Below, one piece after another: positions 45,290 through 55,518 of a stretch of DNA of 64,000 nucleotides. Origin of the DNA: Argyresthia goedartella (taxonomy: Eukaryota; Arthropoda; Insecta; Lepidoptera; Argyresthiidae). The stretch covers positions 26,527,356 through 26,591,355 of the forward strand of contig OX463815.1 in NCBI GenBank assembly GCA_949825045.1, written 5' to 3'. The position numbers were made by a program, and so were the translations under genes. Each line of letters begins with the position of its first letter. Position 1 is the stretch's first letter. The notes beneath the pieces were generated by a model that saw only the letters and a program-made list of their open reading frames with translations, made no database searches and was not told the origin of the DNA.

Positions 45290-45787
45290 TTACACTGGCG
45301 ACAGTGGGATCGACAGCAACTCTCTAAGTAGAGGTCTGCCTTCAGGCGGTCGTGCGTGGTGCGGTGCGATATCGTGGAGATGTGCGTGGCGGCTGTTTTC
45401 GGCGCATTCATACATGCGCCGGGCCAGCCGCGCGACGAATTTCTCCACGGTGGGCATCCGGGTATCTCTCGCGATGGTGGTATTCCGCACGTACCGCCCA
45501 GCCCACATGGACCACGTCATCTTGAAGGCGGGCAGCTCCAACTCTTCGTGGACGAGGTCCCGTCTCACGAGGACCGCCGTGCCTCTGTACGGCACGTCCC
45601 TCGGAGATAACTCGTCACGGCGGTACACGAAGAAGTTGGGCAGTCGGAGCTCTCGGTCGGGGTGCAGCTTCGTCTCGCACAGAAGCACTACATGCACATC
45701 ATGCTCCTGCACGAGTAGCCTCAGGTCAGTCATCTTCAAGGCGATCCCGTCCGGGTTCCAGAACACAAGCCTCAGGTCCTTAGGCAT
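45290..45787 (-). pseudogene. Jockey-like element J ORF2 with in-frame internal deletion
   Basis: From the ATG at 45787 the first 90 or so residues match a Jockey-clade endonuclease start: LRLVFWNPDGIALKM (Asn), HVVLLCETKL (Glu) and FFVYRRDELSPRDVPYRG. At about 45510 the sequence changes without loss of frame to what looks like the extreme C-terminus of Jockey ORF2 (RYVRNTTIARDTRMPTVEKF and ARRMYECAENSRHAHLHDI), ending LSPV at 45290. Most of the endonuclease and the whole reverse transcriptase are missing. ORF1 overlaps the start: its TAA lies within ATGCCTAA. Confidence 0.75.
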
Positions 45788-46160
45788 TGTGTCCGAACGC
45801 GATTGTGGCCTTCAAGGTGGAGAGCCCCCGCACCAGGGGCAGCAACGGATCGCGTCTATCCACGATAGCCTGTATGGCCGCGCTTTTAAGGTCGATAGCG
45901 TCGAACAGCGCGGCCTGAGTGGAGCTTCCTGGCGCTCCGTGGACAGAGATGCGGGTGCAACCGGCTCCCGCGGGCGGGGGCGGGCTGGCAGTGGGGGGCG
46001 GTTCGCGGGTTGTGTGGGCTCAAGTGACGGCTCGGAGCGGCGCGGCGGCGCGGCGGGCTCTGCCGACGCTTTCTTGTTGCGGCGCCTCTTGCCCCGCTTC
46101 CTCCGGGGTTTCGCCTCTTCGCCTCGAGTGGTGGGCGGGTTGGCTGGTGACCGAATAGTA
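45780..46160 (-). pseudogene. Jockey-like element J ORF1 (Gag-like) C-terminal remnant
   Basis: On the - strand a basic, proline-rich stretch (KPRRKRGKRRRNKKASAEP, about 46125-46070) and, in a shifted frame, AALFDAIDLKSAAIQAIVD and VRGLSTLKATIAFG ending in TAA at 45780-45782. It overlaps the ORF2 start by 8 bases, a usual arrangement in Jockey elements. At least two frame changes are needed, so it is decayed. Confidence 0.55.
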
Positions 46161-46203
46161 GCTTTATAAATGTCTCTATATCAAGACTTATAATGATGTC
46201 CAT

Positions 46204-46398
46204 GCCCTCTGAGGGGCCACATTGGAATTTGTTGATTCCAAGTCTTAGAGGATTTAGTAAGATGTCCCAAACTATTTGTAAAAAGGAGCTATAATTTGTT
46301 AAAGTCCCCCATCAAAAGTTATTACTGGTTAAATGTGACCCCCGCAATCCGCACATTTGAAATTTCCTATCTCCGAATGTACTGAAAATATAAGTTCC
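46204..46398. other. Unassigned spacer
   Basis: Non-coding sequence between J and K. Nothing recognised. Confidence 0.4.
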
Positions 46399-47195
46399 AA
46401 TCTGAACTCAAACTCAAAAGTACTTTATTACTGTAGATATTTACATATACTTAGCAAACGTCATTTTTTGCCTCTTCTCTACATTGGACCACTGTGGGAG
46501 AAGAAGGGCGTAGAAACTCCCACAGATTGATTTTTAGATCTCTTTTAAAAATAGGTTGTGCTTAACTAATACAATTATGATTTATTTTTATTTAATAAGC
46601 TGGAATAAATAATTACAAAATTATTAACAGCAAGGTCTGTGTTGAGCCAGATTAACCCCATACAGTCCTGTCATTTAAGTAATCTTGAACATTGTAATAT
46701 CCCTTTTTCGACAAAATCGCTTTAACCTGCTTTTTAAATTGCTCAAATGGCAATTTCAAAATCTCCAGAGGTATCTTATTGTAGTAGAGAATGCACTGAC
46801 CCTTGAAAGAATTGCTAACCTTCGCGAGTCCAAAACGGGGCGCACATAGTCTGTGATTATTTCTTAGGTTAACATAACAGCTATCGCTAAGTTTGGAAAA
46901 TGTTGTAAGGTTCTTGCGTACATACATTATATTTTCGAAAATAAATTGACTAGCTACTGTTAGTATGTCAATTTCTTTAAAAAGCTCTCTTAAGGAGTCT
47001 GTTCGTTTTAAATTATAAATTGCTCGAATAGCTCTTTTCTGTAAAATAAAAATAGTTTGAATATCCGCTGCTTTCCCCCACAACAAGATACCATAGGACA
47101 TCACACTATGAAAGTAACTAACATATACTAGCCTAGATGTAGCCACATCCGTGCTTTGTCTGATGTTCCTAACAGCGTAAGCCGCAGAACTTAGC
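46399..47195 (-). mobile_element. CR1-like non-LTR fragment K (ORF2 C-terminus and 3' UTR)
   Basis: A 5'-truncated fragment. On the - strand ORF2 is open from about 47190 to the stop near 46652, with VYVSYFHSVMSYGILLWG, FILQKRAIRAIYNL and ILYYNKIPLEILKLP. These are close to the H1 C-terminus, so K belongs to a sister family of H. The 3' end has AATAAAG and a TTTGAG-type repeat (about 46430-46400), also like H. Confidence 0.85.
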
Positions 47196-47371
47196 AGTGT
47201 ATGCCAATAGGCTGGTGGCCCGGATCGGGCGAGACCTCTCTCCGCCAGCAGTAGTTGCGGCTATGCTAGCGGATCAAGAGTCGTGGAGCGCAGTGGTCTC
47301 CTTCTGCGAAGCAGTAATGCTCCAGAAGGAGGACGCGGAGCGGGATCGGGAGAGGGCTGATCCCGCTCGTA
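47196..47371 (+). pseudogene. R1-type non-LTR ORF2 C-terminal fragment
   Basis: A short + strand frame: IGRDLSPPAVVAAMLADQES and SAVVSFCEAVMLQKEDAERD. This resembles the extreme C-terminus of R1-clade ORF2 proteins (SART/TRAS relatives). It starts at the junction with K and ends where the SINE tail begins. Assignment is from motif memory. Confidence 0.55.
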
Positions 47372-47640
47372 ATAATAATACATATAATACCTTGGACACT
47401 ATTTACACACATTGATCTAGCCCCAAACTAGGATTCCCTGTATCTTGGGTACTAGACAACGATACACATACTTATATAGATAAATATTATACTTAGATAG
47501 ATAAACAACCATGACTAGGGTACAAACATCCGTTCTCATCAAACAAATATTTGTCCCTACCGGGACTCGAACCCGGGACCCTTGGCTACGTAGGCAGTGT
47601 CACTGCCGACTCGGCCATGCGGGTCGTCAAAGACTCGTAG
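47372..47640 (-). mobile_element. tRNA-derived SINE
   Basis: On the - strand a tRNA-like head holds RNA polymerase III box A TGGCCGAGTCGG (47617-47606) and box B GGTTCGAGTCC (47573-47563). A body follows with GGGACAAATATTTGTTTGAT and CTAGTTTGGGGCTAGATCAA, ending in an ATTATTATTA tail near 47372. The head lacks a complete cloverleaf, so it is not a functional tRNA gene. The layout matches common lepidopteran SINEs. Confidence 0.72.
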
Positions 47641-48158
47641 GCGCAGACGACGCAGGGGCGGTGGCGTGGGCCGCCCTTGAGCCTTATAAATTTCCTAGGA
47701 AATTTATAAACTTGCGGATCGTATTATTTTCCGGTGACATATACAAATTATATCTCTTTCAATCACTCTCGCTCACTGAAAAGTAGAAAAAAATATATAT
47801 TTTACACACTTCTCCGAGCAGAATTTAAAACCTACCTGCTATACCTATCAGTTTTTATGGTCAAATTAATGCAAATTCTTAATGAGCTATTTATTGATTC
47901 AAATATCTGGAACCGGATAATTCTACAATAGCTGTTTAGAAAGGGGTTAATATCATCATACTTTTAGTTTAGCTTCTGCAGCCACCCTATGATTCATGAG
48001 AACTAACAGAGCAACCTTTTATTATAAGCTTGATTGATGTTAATGTGTGTGACGACGCTGTTATTACAGTGCTACAAATTGTGTTTAATATTATTCGTCA
48101 TGTTCCAAATGACCGGACTAATATACAGGGTGTCCGGAAGGTAGGTGCAATCCTTTAA
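47641..48158. other. Unassigned DNA with 26-bp palindrome
   Basis: Non-coding. It includes TTATAAATTTCCTAGGAAAT... as a perfect 26-bp palindrome at 47684-47709, and ends with CAGGGTGTCCGGAAGG (48126-48141), which has the look of a dispersed insect repeat. No gene seen. Confidence 0.45.
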
Positions 48159-48163
48159 GGGGG
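48159..48163. repeat. Target-site duplication GGGGG (left) of the G1/G2 composite
   Basis: GGGGG precedes LTR 1 and recurs at 61033-61037 directly after LTR 3. Together these bracket the whole three-LTR structure. Confidence 0.75.
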
Positions 48164-48706
48164 TGTTCAGGCTTCTCGGCACCTAATGACCTCGCAGGGG
48201 CCCATCAGCTACGAGGTAGCGTAGCGATCAGATGCCAAGAAGTGAGAACGTCGGCGGTTCACCGAGCTATTAATTATGTAGTCGATCTAACCTGGTCTGT
48301 GCTTCGGTCCCGTCAACCTCCTGTCTCTCTGCAAGGCCCGGGTGCACCCTAGGCTCTTCTTGGTAGACAGGTTCTTCAGCCAACCAGGTATGACTGGCAG
48401 GCCAGCTTCGACGAGCACAGTGTTCCAACACAGGTTATGTTACGTGGGAAAAACCAATCGGCCACGTAAATGCGAACTTTATCTGGTTCGGGGAACCACA
48501 ACACACTCAGCTATATAGACAATCCTGAGGGGAACCCGAATACATTCCAGATGGCTTGCGATTTAAATTCAATACCCTAATCAATACGCGTTACATTGCG
48601 AGGGCTTTCGTCTGTCAGTTGTCAAAAACTGCTAGGTTGGCAGCAACGTCAAATTCAAAATGGCCGTTCCGAAACCATCGATCGAATATCGATTTGGAAT
48701 CGAACA
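48164..48706 (-). repeat. LTR 1 (3' LTR of G1, probably hybrid)
   Basis: On the - strand starts TGTTCGATTCC and ends GCCTGAACA. It shares GGGAAAAACCAATCGGCCAC (about 48449) with LTR 3 and LTR 4; this stretch is missing from LTR 2. Confidence 0.92.
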
Positions 48707-48738
48707 ATCACCCGCCCGGACAGGCACCCACCTGTCCC
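48707..48738 (-). other. Polypurine tract region of G1
   Basis: On the - strand CCTGTCCGGGCGGGTGAT directly precedes the LTR. The motif is nearly the same as in element C. Confidence 0.6.
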
Positions 48739-51700
48739 CTAATCTACGGGCAGCCGAGACAACGTTGCTACCGCTCGTTTTAGAACCGAGCCTCCTACTA
48801 GAACCTCCGCAGACCGGGGGGTCCCGTCCTTGCCAGGGAACAAGTTAACAATGCGCCCCCTGCGCCAACGTAGTGGCGGTAGGTTAGCATCCTTAACCAG
48901 AACGAGGTCACCAACACTAGGGGGGCTGGTTTTGTCAGTCCACTTAAGGCGCTGTTGTAAGATATGCAGATACTTGAGCGACCAACGCTTCCAGAAATTC
49001 TGAGTAAACTGCTGCAACATCTGATACCTTGACAACCGATACAATTTCACTCCCTCGAAGGGGTGCTCGGGCAACGCGTTAAGTGGCTGTCCTATCAAGA
49101 AATGGCCTGGGGTCAGAGCCTCCAGGTCATTTGGATCCGAGCTGAGCGGACACAACGGTCGCGAATTGAGAACGGCCTCGATCTTACAAAACAATGTCGC
49201 GAGCTCCTCAAAAGTCAGCGCGGTCTGACCTACTATACGCCCTAAGTGCGTCTTCGCTGACTTAACTACGGCCTCAAAAATCCCACCCCAGTGGGGGCAA
49301 CTCGGTGGGCTGAAGGTCCACTGTATACCCCGACGGGAGAGGGCCGTTCCAATATCCACTTTATTTACATTCAAAAAGTTGACTATCTCTCGTAAGTATC
49401 GTTCCGCACCGACGTAGTTAGTGCCGTTATCAGAGCGGATCAAAGTTGGAAGTCCCCTTCGAGAAACAAACCTATCCAAACAAGCAATGAAAGCCTCTGT
49501 CGAGAGATCAGCAACGAGCTCGAGATGTACCGCCTTGGTGGATAAACAAACAAACACACACAGGTACGCCTTGTATTGCTTAGCGTTACGCAATCGTGAA
49601 CTCTTCACCATAAACGGTCCTGCAAAATCCGTACCAACACCTGAAAACGGTCTGACCTCATTCACACGATCAGGGGGCAAGTCCCCCATGAGAGGTTGCA
49701 TCGTGGCAGCCTTAAGTCGATAACAAGGCATGCACCGAAACACGATGTTCCGTATGACACGGCGGGCAGATAAGATCCAAAACTCCCGCTGGAGCGTGGC
49801 CAACAACGCGTTACAGCCGGCATGCGCGTTTTTAATATGACGATCAGTCACCAGCAATTCAACTAACTGTCCCCCCTTGGGGAGCAGAAGTGGGTGACGA
49901 GCCGAATACGACAGATTCGCATTGCGCAATCTTCCTCCTACCCGAAGTAACCCAGTCGAATCAACAAAGGGGTTGAGACGCGCGACGGCTCCCTTCAATT
50001 TCGAACGTCCACTTCGTATAGTCTCCAATTCTGCCCCAAACTTCGAGGACTGTACCAACCGGACCAAATTCAGTAGCGACTCGTTTCGCTCTGCCGGAGT
50101 CAGAATAGGGTTCAACGTTCGCTGATCGCGAGGAGTACGACAATTTCGAGCGAATCTCCTAATCCAAGTGGACACGTTTATCAACTTGTCAAGTGAGCTA
50201 TACCGGTCCAGCAGAAACCCGGCGTCAGGGTCCTCAGCCTTCTGGGTAACATGCACGGCCGCTCTGGGGCCATGATCCGAAGATACTACTTCATGGCTGT
50301 GGGGCCAGTCCGATTCTCTCCTGGCAAGCCAGGGTGGTCCCCACCACAAATGGTGTCTAACGAGTTCAGGAGCCCGACATCCCCTGGATGCACAATCAGA
50401 CGGGTTCAATTCTCCTGGTACATGTCTCCAGGTCAGTGGGACCTCAGACGACACAATCTGGGAGACACGGTTCGCAACAAAAACCTCTAAGTTATGGACC
50501 GAAGCCTTCAGCCAGCACAAAACAATCTGGCTGTCCGTCCACGCGTACACCGTATCCTCCAAAACCACTGACCCACGCAACACTGTTAGAGTGTGATTCA
50601 AAAGTTTGGTCAAAAGAGCAGCCCCGGACAGTTCCAGCTTTGGAATCGTCATCCTTGTCCGAATAGGCGCTACCTTGCTTTTTGCCAAAACCAAACGCAC
50701 GTCGACCTCCCCGGTGGAGGTGACGGTTCGCAAATAAACCGCTGCCGCAAACCCTCGTTCAGAGGCATCACAAAACCCGTGAAGGGTTGCCCTGTAATCC
50801 CCAGCAGGGACCAATTTCCTCGGCAGCGATACATTATTTATGTCCGATAGCGAAGTGAACATTTGCGTCCAATCAGTCAACAAATCACCTGAGAGGTGGG
50901 TGTCCCAGGTCAACTGAGCCGCCCATAGCCTTTGCATAAAACATTTGAGAGCAAAGGTGACTGGAGAAATCCATCCATTCGGGTCGAACGTTCTCGCAAT
51001 CGTTGACAGTACTGACCGCTTCGTCCAGGCCTTCGGTGTTTCTAAAACCACCCGATAGGTAAACTCATCATGGACGGGCCGGTACTGAATTCCAAGCACT
51101 GACAACATGTTAGGGTTGTCAGGATTCTCAAAAACGTGCGGGTCTTGTTGAAACTCATCTGGGAGACCAGCGATCAACTCAGGGGAGTTGGACATCCACT
51201 TGCGTAGTTCATAGCCGCCTCGTTCCAGCAATTGAATGAGCTCGTCACGTCGGTCCAGAGCTTCCTCTACACTGGCTGCCCCTGTGCAGACGTCATCGAC
51301 GTACAAATCTTGCTCCAGGATAGCGGCGGCTCTAGGATAGCTCACACGGTCACGCGACGCCAACTCCCGCAGGGTACGCATCGCCAAATACGGGCTAGAC
51401 CGTAACCCATACGTGTTCGTGTTCAACTCATAGACCTTGACTGGCTCGGCCGTGGACTCACGCCAAAGTATCAACTGATACCTTCTGTCAGCCGGATGAA
51501 TTACCGTTTGCCTAAACATCATCCGAATGTCTGCGACAAATACAACCTGGTGCCTCCGAAAGCTCGTGAGAATATCCGAAATATCACGACTCAACTTGGG
51601 TCCCGAATGTAGACACTGATTCAGGGACATCCCGTTCGAGGTAGGTGCTGACCCATCAAAAACAACTCGAATCTTGCCGGTAGGGGTTCGTAGGACGGCA

Positions 51701-52629
51701 TGGTGTGGAAGGAAACAATGATCCTCAGATCTCCAGTCCACACCCGATACCGACATGTGTCCTAACGACTCATACTCCCTCATGAAATCGACGTATTTTT
51801 GTTTAAATACGGCGTCCCTTGACATCCTACGCTCCATCGACATCAATCTTGTCTCAGCCATCTTCCTAGATTCTCCTAGTGGCGGTCGATCGGCCCTGAA
51901 AGGCAGTCGAGTTACAAAACGACCAGAACGAAGGCGACCAGTACTATTCTGGTAAAACAACTCGCACTCTTCTTCGTCTGCGTCGACTCGACGAGCGGTG
52001 GGAGGTTCCTCTATCTCCGAGAACCGTTGGATAGCGTCTGACAACGCTGAGCCAATAAGTATGCCATCTGACTCGGCAGGCCTAACCATTGGCAATGCCG
52101 GACCCATGATCACGTGACCAAACTTAGTATCCACAGCAATCAACCCGTCCGGCTGAAGAACTCGCCGATCTGACAACAGAAACCTACCCAAAACGTCTGC
52201 TCCCAGTAGCAGATCGACCGGGGCTGGAGTGTCAAAATCGGGATCCGCCAACTTGAGTCCTGACGTCAGGAGTCGAACGGCCGGATTCAACTTCACCAAG
52301 GGGTGTTTGCCCATGACATGCGTCATTACTAAAGCTTGCACGGATGTTTTTGTCAAAATGTCATAACGTGGAGAGAACGTGATCACCGATTGACCAACTA
52401 CATTCGTAACCGTAACATTCCCCACGCCCCGTATTGAATTATTATACCTATATACCTTGAGGCCCAACCATTTCGCTAAATCGTTCGATACAATGCAGCC
52501 CTGAGCTCCAGAATCTAATAGGGCGCGAACGTATGTTGGGTTGCCCGCCAAATCCCAAACAAGCACAGAGGCGATCGGTAACACCACCGTCTCCGGTTGG
52601 GGGGCAACCAATGGTTGGGCCGCAAATTC
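48739..52629 (-). CDS. pol: BEL/Pao G1 pol polyprotein, intact frame (about 1290 aa)
   Basis: Open from just after the in-frame UAG (52630) to TAG 48739; the first in-frame Met is at 52611. In order: DUF1758-type protease (RALLDSGAQGCIVSND), reverse transcriptase (VVFVADIRMMFRQTV; catalytic YVDD in DLYVDDVCTG), the Pao-specific region (IARTFDPNGWISPV), RNase H (HGFCDASERGFAAAVYL; YAWTDSQIVLCWL), integrase zinc domain (DRHIKNAHAGCNALL, then CMPCYR), DDE core with D (GTDFAGPFMVK), D (IRSDNGTNYVGA) and E (PHWGGIFEAVVKS), and a DUF5641-like end (LKWTDKTSPPSVGDLVLVKD) to LSRLPVD. No break is seen. The enzymes copy the RNA to DNA in particles and insert it in the genome. Confidence 0.95.
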   Translation of the reverse strand, partial: EFAAQPLVAPQPETVVLPIASVLVWDLAGNPTYVRALLDSGAQGCIVSNDLAKWLGLKVYRYNNSIRGVGNVTVTNVVGQSVITFSPRYDILTKTSVQALVMTHVMGKHPLVKLNPAVRLLTSGLKLADPDFDTPAPVDLLLGADVLGRFLLSDRRVLQPDGLIAVDTKFGHVIMGPALPMVRPAESDGILIGSALSDAIQRFSEIEEPPTARRVDADEEECELFYQNSTGRLRSGRFVTRLPFRADRPPLGESRKMAETRLMSMERRMSRDAVFKQKYVDFMREYESLGHMSVSGVDWRSEDHCFLPHHAVLRTPTGKIRVVFDGSAPTSNGMSLNQCLHSGPKLSRDISDILTSFRRHQVVFVADIRMMFRQTVIHPADRRYQLILWRESTAEPVKVYELNTNTYGLRSSPYLAMRTLRELASRDRVSYPRAAAILEQDLYVDDVCTGAASVEEALDRRDELIQLLERGGYELRKWMSNSPELIAGLPDEFQQDPHVFENPDNPNMLSVLGIQYRPVHDEFTYRVVLETPKAWTKRSVLSTIARTFDPNGWISPVTFALKCFMQRLWAAQLTWDTHLSGDLLTDWTQMFTSLSDINNVSLPRKLVPAGDYRATLHGFCDASERGFAAAVYLRTVTSTGEVDVRLVLAKSKVAPIRTRMTIPKLELSGAALLTKLLNHTLTVLRGSVVLEDTVYAWTDSQIVLCWLKASVHNLEVFVANRVSQIVSSEVPLTWRHVPGELNPSDCASRGCRAPELVRHHLWWGPPWLARRESDWPHSHEVVSSDHGPRAAVHVTQKAEDPDAGFLLDRYSSLDKLINVSTWIRRFARNCRTPRDQRTLNPILTPAERNESLLNLVRLVQSSKFGAELETIRSGRSKLKGAVARLNPFVDSTGLLRVGGRLRNANLSYSARHPLLLPKGGQLVELLVTDRHIKNAHAGCNALLATLQREFWILSARRVIRNIVFRCMPCYRLKAATMQPLMGDLPPDRVNEVRPFSGVGTDFAGPFMVKSSRLRNAKQYKAYLCVFVCLSTKAVHLELVADLSTEAFIACLDRFVSRRGLPTLIRSDNGTNYVGAERYLREIVNFLNVNKVDIGTALSRRGIQWTFSPPSCPHWGGIFEAVVKSAKTHLGRIVGQTALTFEELATLFCKIEAVLNSRPLCPLSSDPNDLEALTPGHFLIGQPLNALPEHPFEGVKLYRLSRYQMLQQFTQNFWKRWSLKYLHILQQRLKWTDKTSPPSVGDLVLVKDANLPPLRWRRGRIVNLFPGKDGTPRSAEVLVGGSVLKRAVATLSRLPVD

Positions 52630-52632
52630 CTA
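52630..52632 (-). other. In-frame UAG between gag and pol (G1)
   Basis: CGC TAG GAA: gag and pol are in one frame with this single stop between them, as in C (33849), G2 (57946) and G3 (63416). Readthrough would give Gag-Pol (inference). Confidence 0.68.
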
Positions 52633-54453
52633 GCGAGGACCCCCGGGGCCCCACTGTGCCTGTAACCGATCAGGTAGGCAGCTATACGCCAGAGGGTCCC
52701 ATTGTACAAATGGCCCACGCGCCGGTTCCATTGCCACCCTACGACGCCCCCCGAAGGGTTGTGGGCGTGAATTCAACCGTGGCCGCTCCATGAGCGGGGG
52801 GGACATCACATGCGACCGACGAGGACGAGGCGACGAGCGGGGCGACAACTGAGGCGGCGTCCGAGCCGCATCCGCATAGCTCGAAGGTGTCCCATGCCAC
52901 CCGCCCGTTACGGCCTGCTCAACATACCCAATGTCCCGCTGAGTCGGATGCTGAGTCGCAACCGAAAACTCAGGGCCCCCCATGTGATGACCCTGAGTGC
53001 GGCCCTGCACCCCTGGGTGGCTGCGTGCTTGTGGCCCCATTGCCCGCTGAGTCGGATGCTGAGTCGCAACCGAAAACTCAGGGCCCCCCATGTGATGACC
53101 CTGAGTGCGGCCTTGCACCCTAGTACCGCCCTGTGCACGTGGGGACATTGGCCCCTGAGTTGCGCTCCGAGTCGCAAACGAATTCTCAGGGCCCCATGCC
53201 GTGTCACCCTGGGTACGGCCCTGTGGTGGCTGTTGGCCGGACCGGTTCATGCACAACAGATTGTTGTGGGCCCCACCACAATATCCGCACAATTTTGTGC
53301 GCGTGCAGTCCCTAGTTATGTGTGGCCCGAGGCACAGGAAACACCAGCCCCGCTGCTTGGCCATCCGGCGCCGTCCCTCAACCCTAAGTTCCCCGAACTT
53401 ATTGCAATTGGCCACAGCATGGCCAATCTGCCTACAACATGGGCAGGTCTCACTATGTGGGGTCAATGCACTCACAGTCCCATACGACTGCCGGTTGGTG
53501 CGGTCCTTCCTCGTCGGAGGGCCCCTACTCACAGCGCTCCCGGCAGCTCTCTGTGGCTCCGAAGGATGGGTGGCCGTCAACCCCAAATTCTCTGCCCGTC
53601 GAGCCTCCTCTTCCAAAAATCCGACCAAGTCGGAGAAGGCGGGCAGGTCCTCGGCCGACCTCCCGTGAGACTGTTCGAAACGAGTCTGCACGTCAGCGGG
53701 TAGGCGGGAAAGTACAATGTACAGCAGTAGGTACGACCATTCACCAACCGGAAGTCCAAGATTCTCTAGGGCCTTGGTGACGGACAACAACGGGTTCAAA
53801 ACCTCCGTCTGTATGGCCCCGACCTTGTTCACAACCGGGATGCTAAACAAACGGTTCAGTTGGGCATCGGCCAACCTCCGTTTGTTGTGGTAACGTCTGA
53901 CCAACAATTGCCTGGCCGTTTCATAGCTACCCTCCGTAACTGTCAAATGAGCGACCAGCTCCCTGGGCTCACCCCTCAATGCTGCCACCAGCTGAGCCAT
54001 TTTGACAGACTTGGTAATGTCCGATCGCATGTGCACCAAACTGTCGAACAGATTGATGAAGCTCATCCATTGACCGGACACTTCGTCAAAAGTAGGCATA
54101 GTTATAACGGGTAACCTGGTCCCCGATCCCTGATGCGGCAGAGGTGCTTCAATGTCACCACCATGGCTGGACTCGCGCTGCCTACGTATGTCCGCAGCCT
54201 TCTGCGTGATAGCAGCTGCCATCTCCATACACTGGTCGACATCCCCTAGCAACCGTGACAGCCTGTCAGGTGCGCAACCATCAACTGCTTCCGCCTGCGC
54301 GGACAATTCGAGCACCCTGTTGTAGCGTTCCTTAACGTCCATAGACCGCTCCAATACCACATCATGCCTATCTAAACGGTCTATCAGACCGTGTGCGGAG
54401 GAAAACCATCTGAGTTCCTTAGAAACACCCTTCTGTATTTCAGATAACGACAT
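52630..54453 (-). CDS. gag: BEL/Pao G1 Gag, 607 aa
   Basis: ATG at 54453, stop TAG at 52630-52632. N-terminal helical region (MSLSEIQKGVSKELRWFSSA), then a DUF1759-like capsid domain (FINLFDSLVHMRSDI, LVAALRGEPRELVAHL, RRYHNKRRLADAQL; residues 135-225). Three zinc knuckles follow: CPCCRQIGHAVANC, CFLCLGPHITRDC and CGYCGGAHNNLLC (about residues 335-400). After them comes a tandem-repeat region (QGRTQGHHMGGPEFSVATQH units) and a conserved end MSPPLMERPRL ... GPGGPR. Gag packages RNA and builds cytoplasmic particles. The repeat number differs from G2. Confidence 0.95.
   Translation of the reverse strand: MSLSEIQKGVSKELRWFSSAHGLIDRLDRHDVVLERSMDVKERYNRVLELSAQAEAVDGCAPDRLSRLLGDVDQCMEMAAAITQKAADIRRQRESSHGGDIEAPLPHQGSGTRLPVITMPTFDEVSGQWMSFINLFDSLVHMRSDITKSVKMAQLVAALRGEPRELVAHLTVTEGSYETARQLLVRRYHNKRRLADAQLNRLFSIPVVNKVGAIQTEVLNPLLSVTKALENLGLPVGEWSYLLLYIVLSRLPADVQTRFEQSHGRSAEDLPAFSDLVGFLEEEARRAENLGLTATHPSEPQRAAGSAVSRGPPTRKDRTNRQSYGTVSALTPHSETCPCCRQIGHAVANCNKFGELRVEGRRRMAKQRGWCFLCLGPHITRDCTRTKLCGYCGGAHNNLLCMNRSGQQPPQGRTQGDTAWGPENSFATRSATQGPMSPRAQGGTRVQGRTQGHHMGGPEFSVATQHPTQRAMGPQARSHPGVQGRTQGHHMGGPEFSVATQHPTQRDIGYVEQAVTGGWHGTPSSYADAARTPPQLSPRSSPRPRRSHVMSPPLMERPRLNSRPQPFGGRRRVAMEPARGPFVQWDPLAYSCLPDRLQAQWGPGGPR
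52939..53230 (-). repeat. Tandem repeats in G1 gag (period 108 bp)
   Basis: Units start CTGAGTCGGATGCTGAGTCG at 52939 and 53047, with a diverged third at 53154 (CTGAGTTGCGCTCCGAGTCG). The period is 107-108 bases, so unit number can change without changing the frame. Confidence 0.88.
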
Positions 54454-54995
54454 GATCGGAACGATACTTACTCACAATTTGCAGTAACTCAATTATATTG
54501 GACCCTCCAGTCTACAACCCAAACGAGGGAACCCTAAACTATAACTTAAACAATGTTGATTTCCTTAAACAATAGAAACCGAGTTTTATATCTATATAAA
54601 TTCTGTAATACAATTTAGTTTCCCTATATCATATAACACACACAGATAGTCAATATTAGTTCAAGTTACAAATTGCTATAAACTGAAAACAATGTAACAG
54701 CCTGCTATCAATAGATGTAACTACCTATGTTAACCAAACATTCATTAGCATTACTAGACCACTAATAGATTGACTAACTGGTACAATACTTCAATGCAAA
54801 TTTCAACTCAATATCTGTCTGTCTACTACCAGCAATAGACTTATAGCTTACAACACTACCAATCTATGTGGATACAGGAACAATACCAAGTTAGCTAATA
54901 ACCGCCTATACCTACATATTGATAGTCCCAAATCGTGGGTTCCTGGAGTCCTTGACGGCTGCAAATCTCAGGAAACCACGCTCTTGCTACCAAAT
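54454..54995 (-). other. Leader and primer-binding site of G1
   Basis: On the - strand TTTGGTAGCAAGAGCGTGG follows LTR 2 (about 54994-54976), the presumed tRNA primer site. The rest is AT-rich leader to the gag ATG. Confidence 0.65.
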
Positions 54996-55518
54996 TGTTC
55001 AGGCCTCTCGGCACCCAATGACCTCGCAGGGGCCCATAGCTACGAGGTAGCATAGCGATCGGATGCCAAGAAGTAAGAACGTCGGCGATTTACCGAGCTA
55101 AAGTAAATAGATTCTATCTGACCTGGTCTGTGCTTCGTTCCCGTCAAACTCCTGTCTCTCTGCAAGGCCTGGGTGCACCCTAGGCTCTTCTTGGTAGACA
55201 GGTTCTTCAGCCAACCAGGTATGGCTGGCAGGCCAGCTTCGACGAGCACAGCGTTCCAACACAGGTTATGTTACGTAATTGCGAATTTTATCTGGTTCGG
55301 GGAACCACAATACACTCAGCTATATAGACAATCCTGAGGGGAGCCCGAATACAATTCCAGATGGCTTACGATTTAATTTCAATGCCCTATACCAATACGC
55401 GTTACATCGCGAGGGCTTTTCGTCTGTCCGTTGTCAAAAACTGCTAGGTTGGCAGCTCCGTCAAATTCAAAATGGCCGTTCCAAAACCATCGATCGAGTA
55501 TCGATTTTGAATCGAACA
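54996..55518 (-). repeat. LTR 2 (5' LTR of G1)
   Basis: 523 bp. It lacks the 20-odd base segment present in LTRs 1, 3 and 4 and has several substitutions (GCCTCTCGGCACCCAATG). Its right-hand terminus abuts G2 pol with no spacer. Confidence 0.92.

Noticed and set aside
44762..46169. Long + strand frames at 44762-44953, 45002-45331 and 45015-46169
   Set aside because: They are antisense to the Jockey-like element J or low-complexity GC-rich sequence; no domain was recognised.
47558..47637. A functional tRNA gene
   Set aside because: Box A and box B are present, but the acceptor stem does not pair properly, and the sequence runs into a typical SINE body with a tail.
52810..53703. 297-residue open frame on the + strand antisense to G1 gag (also 58126-58893)
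   Set aside because: It is a shadow of the gag frame and its tandem repeats, with low-complexity composition and no domain.
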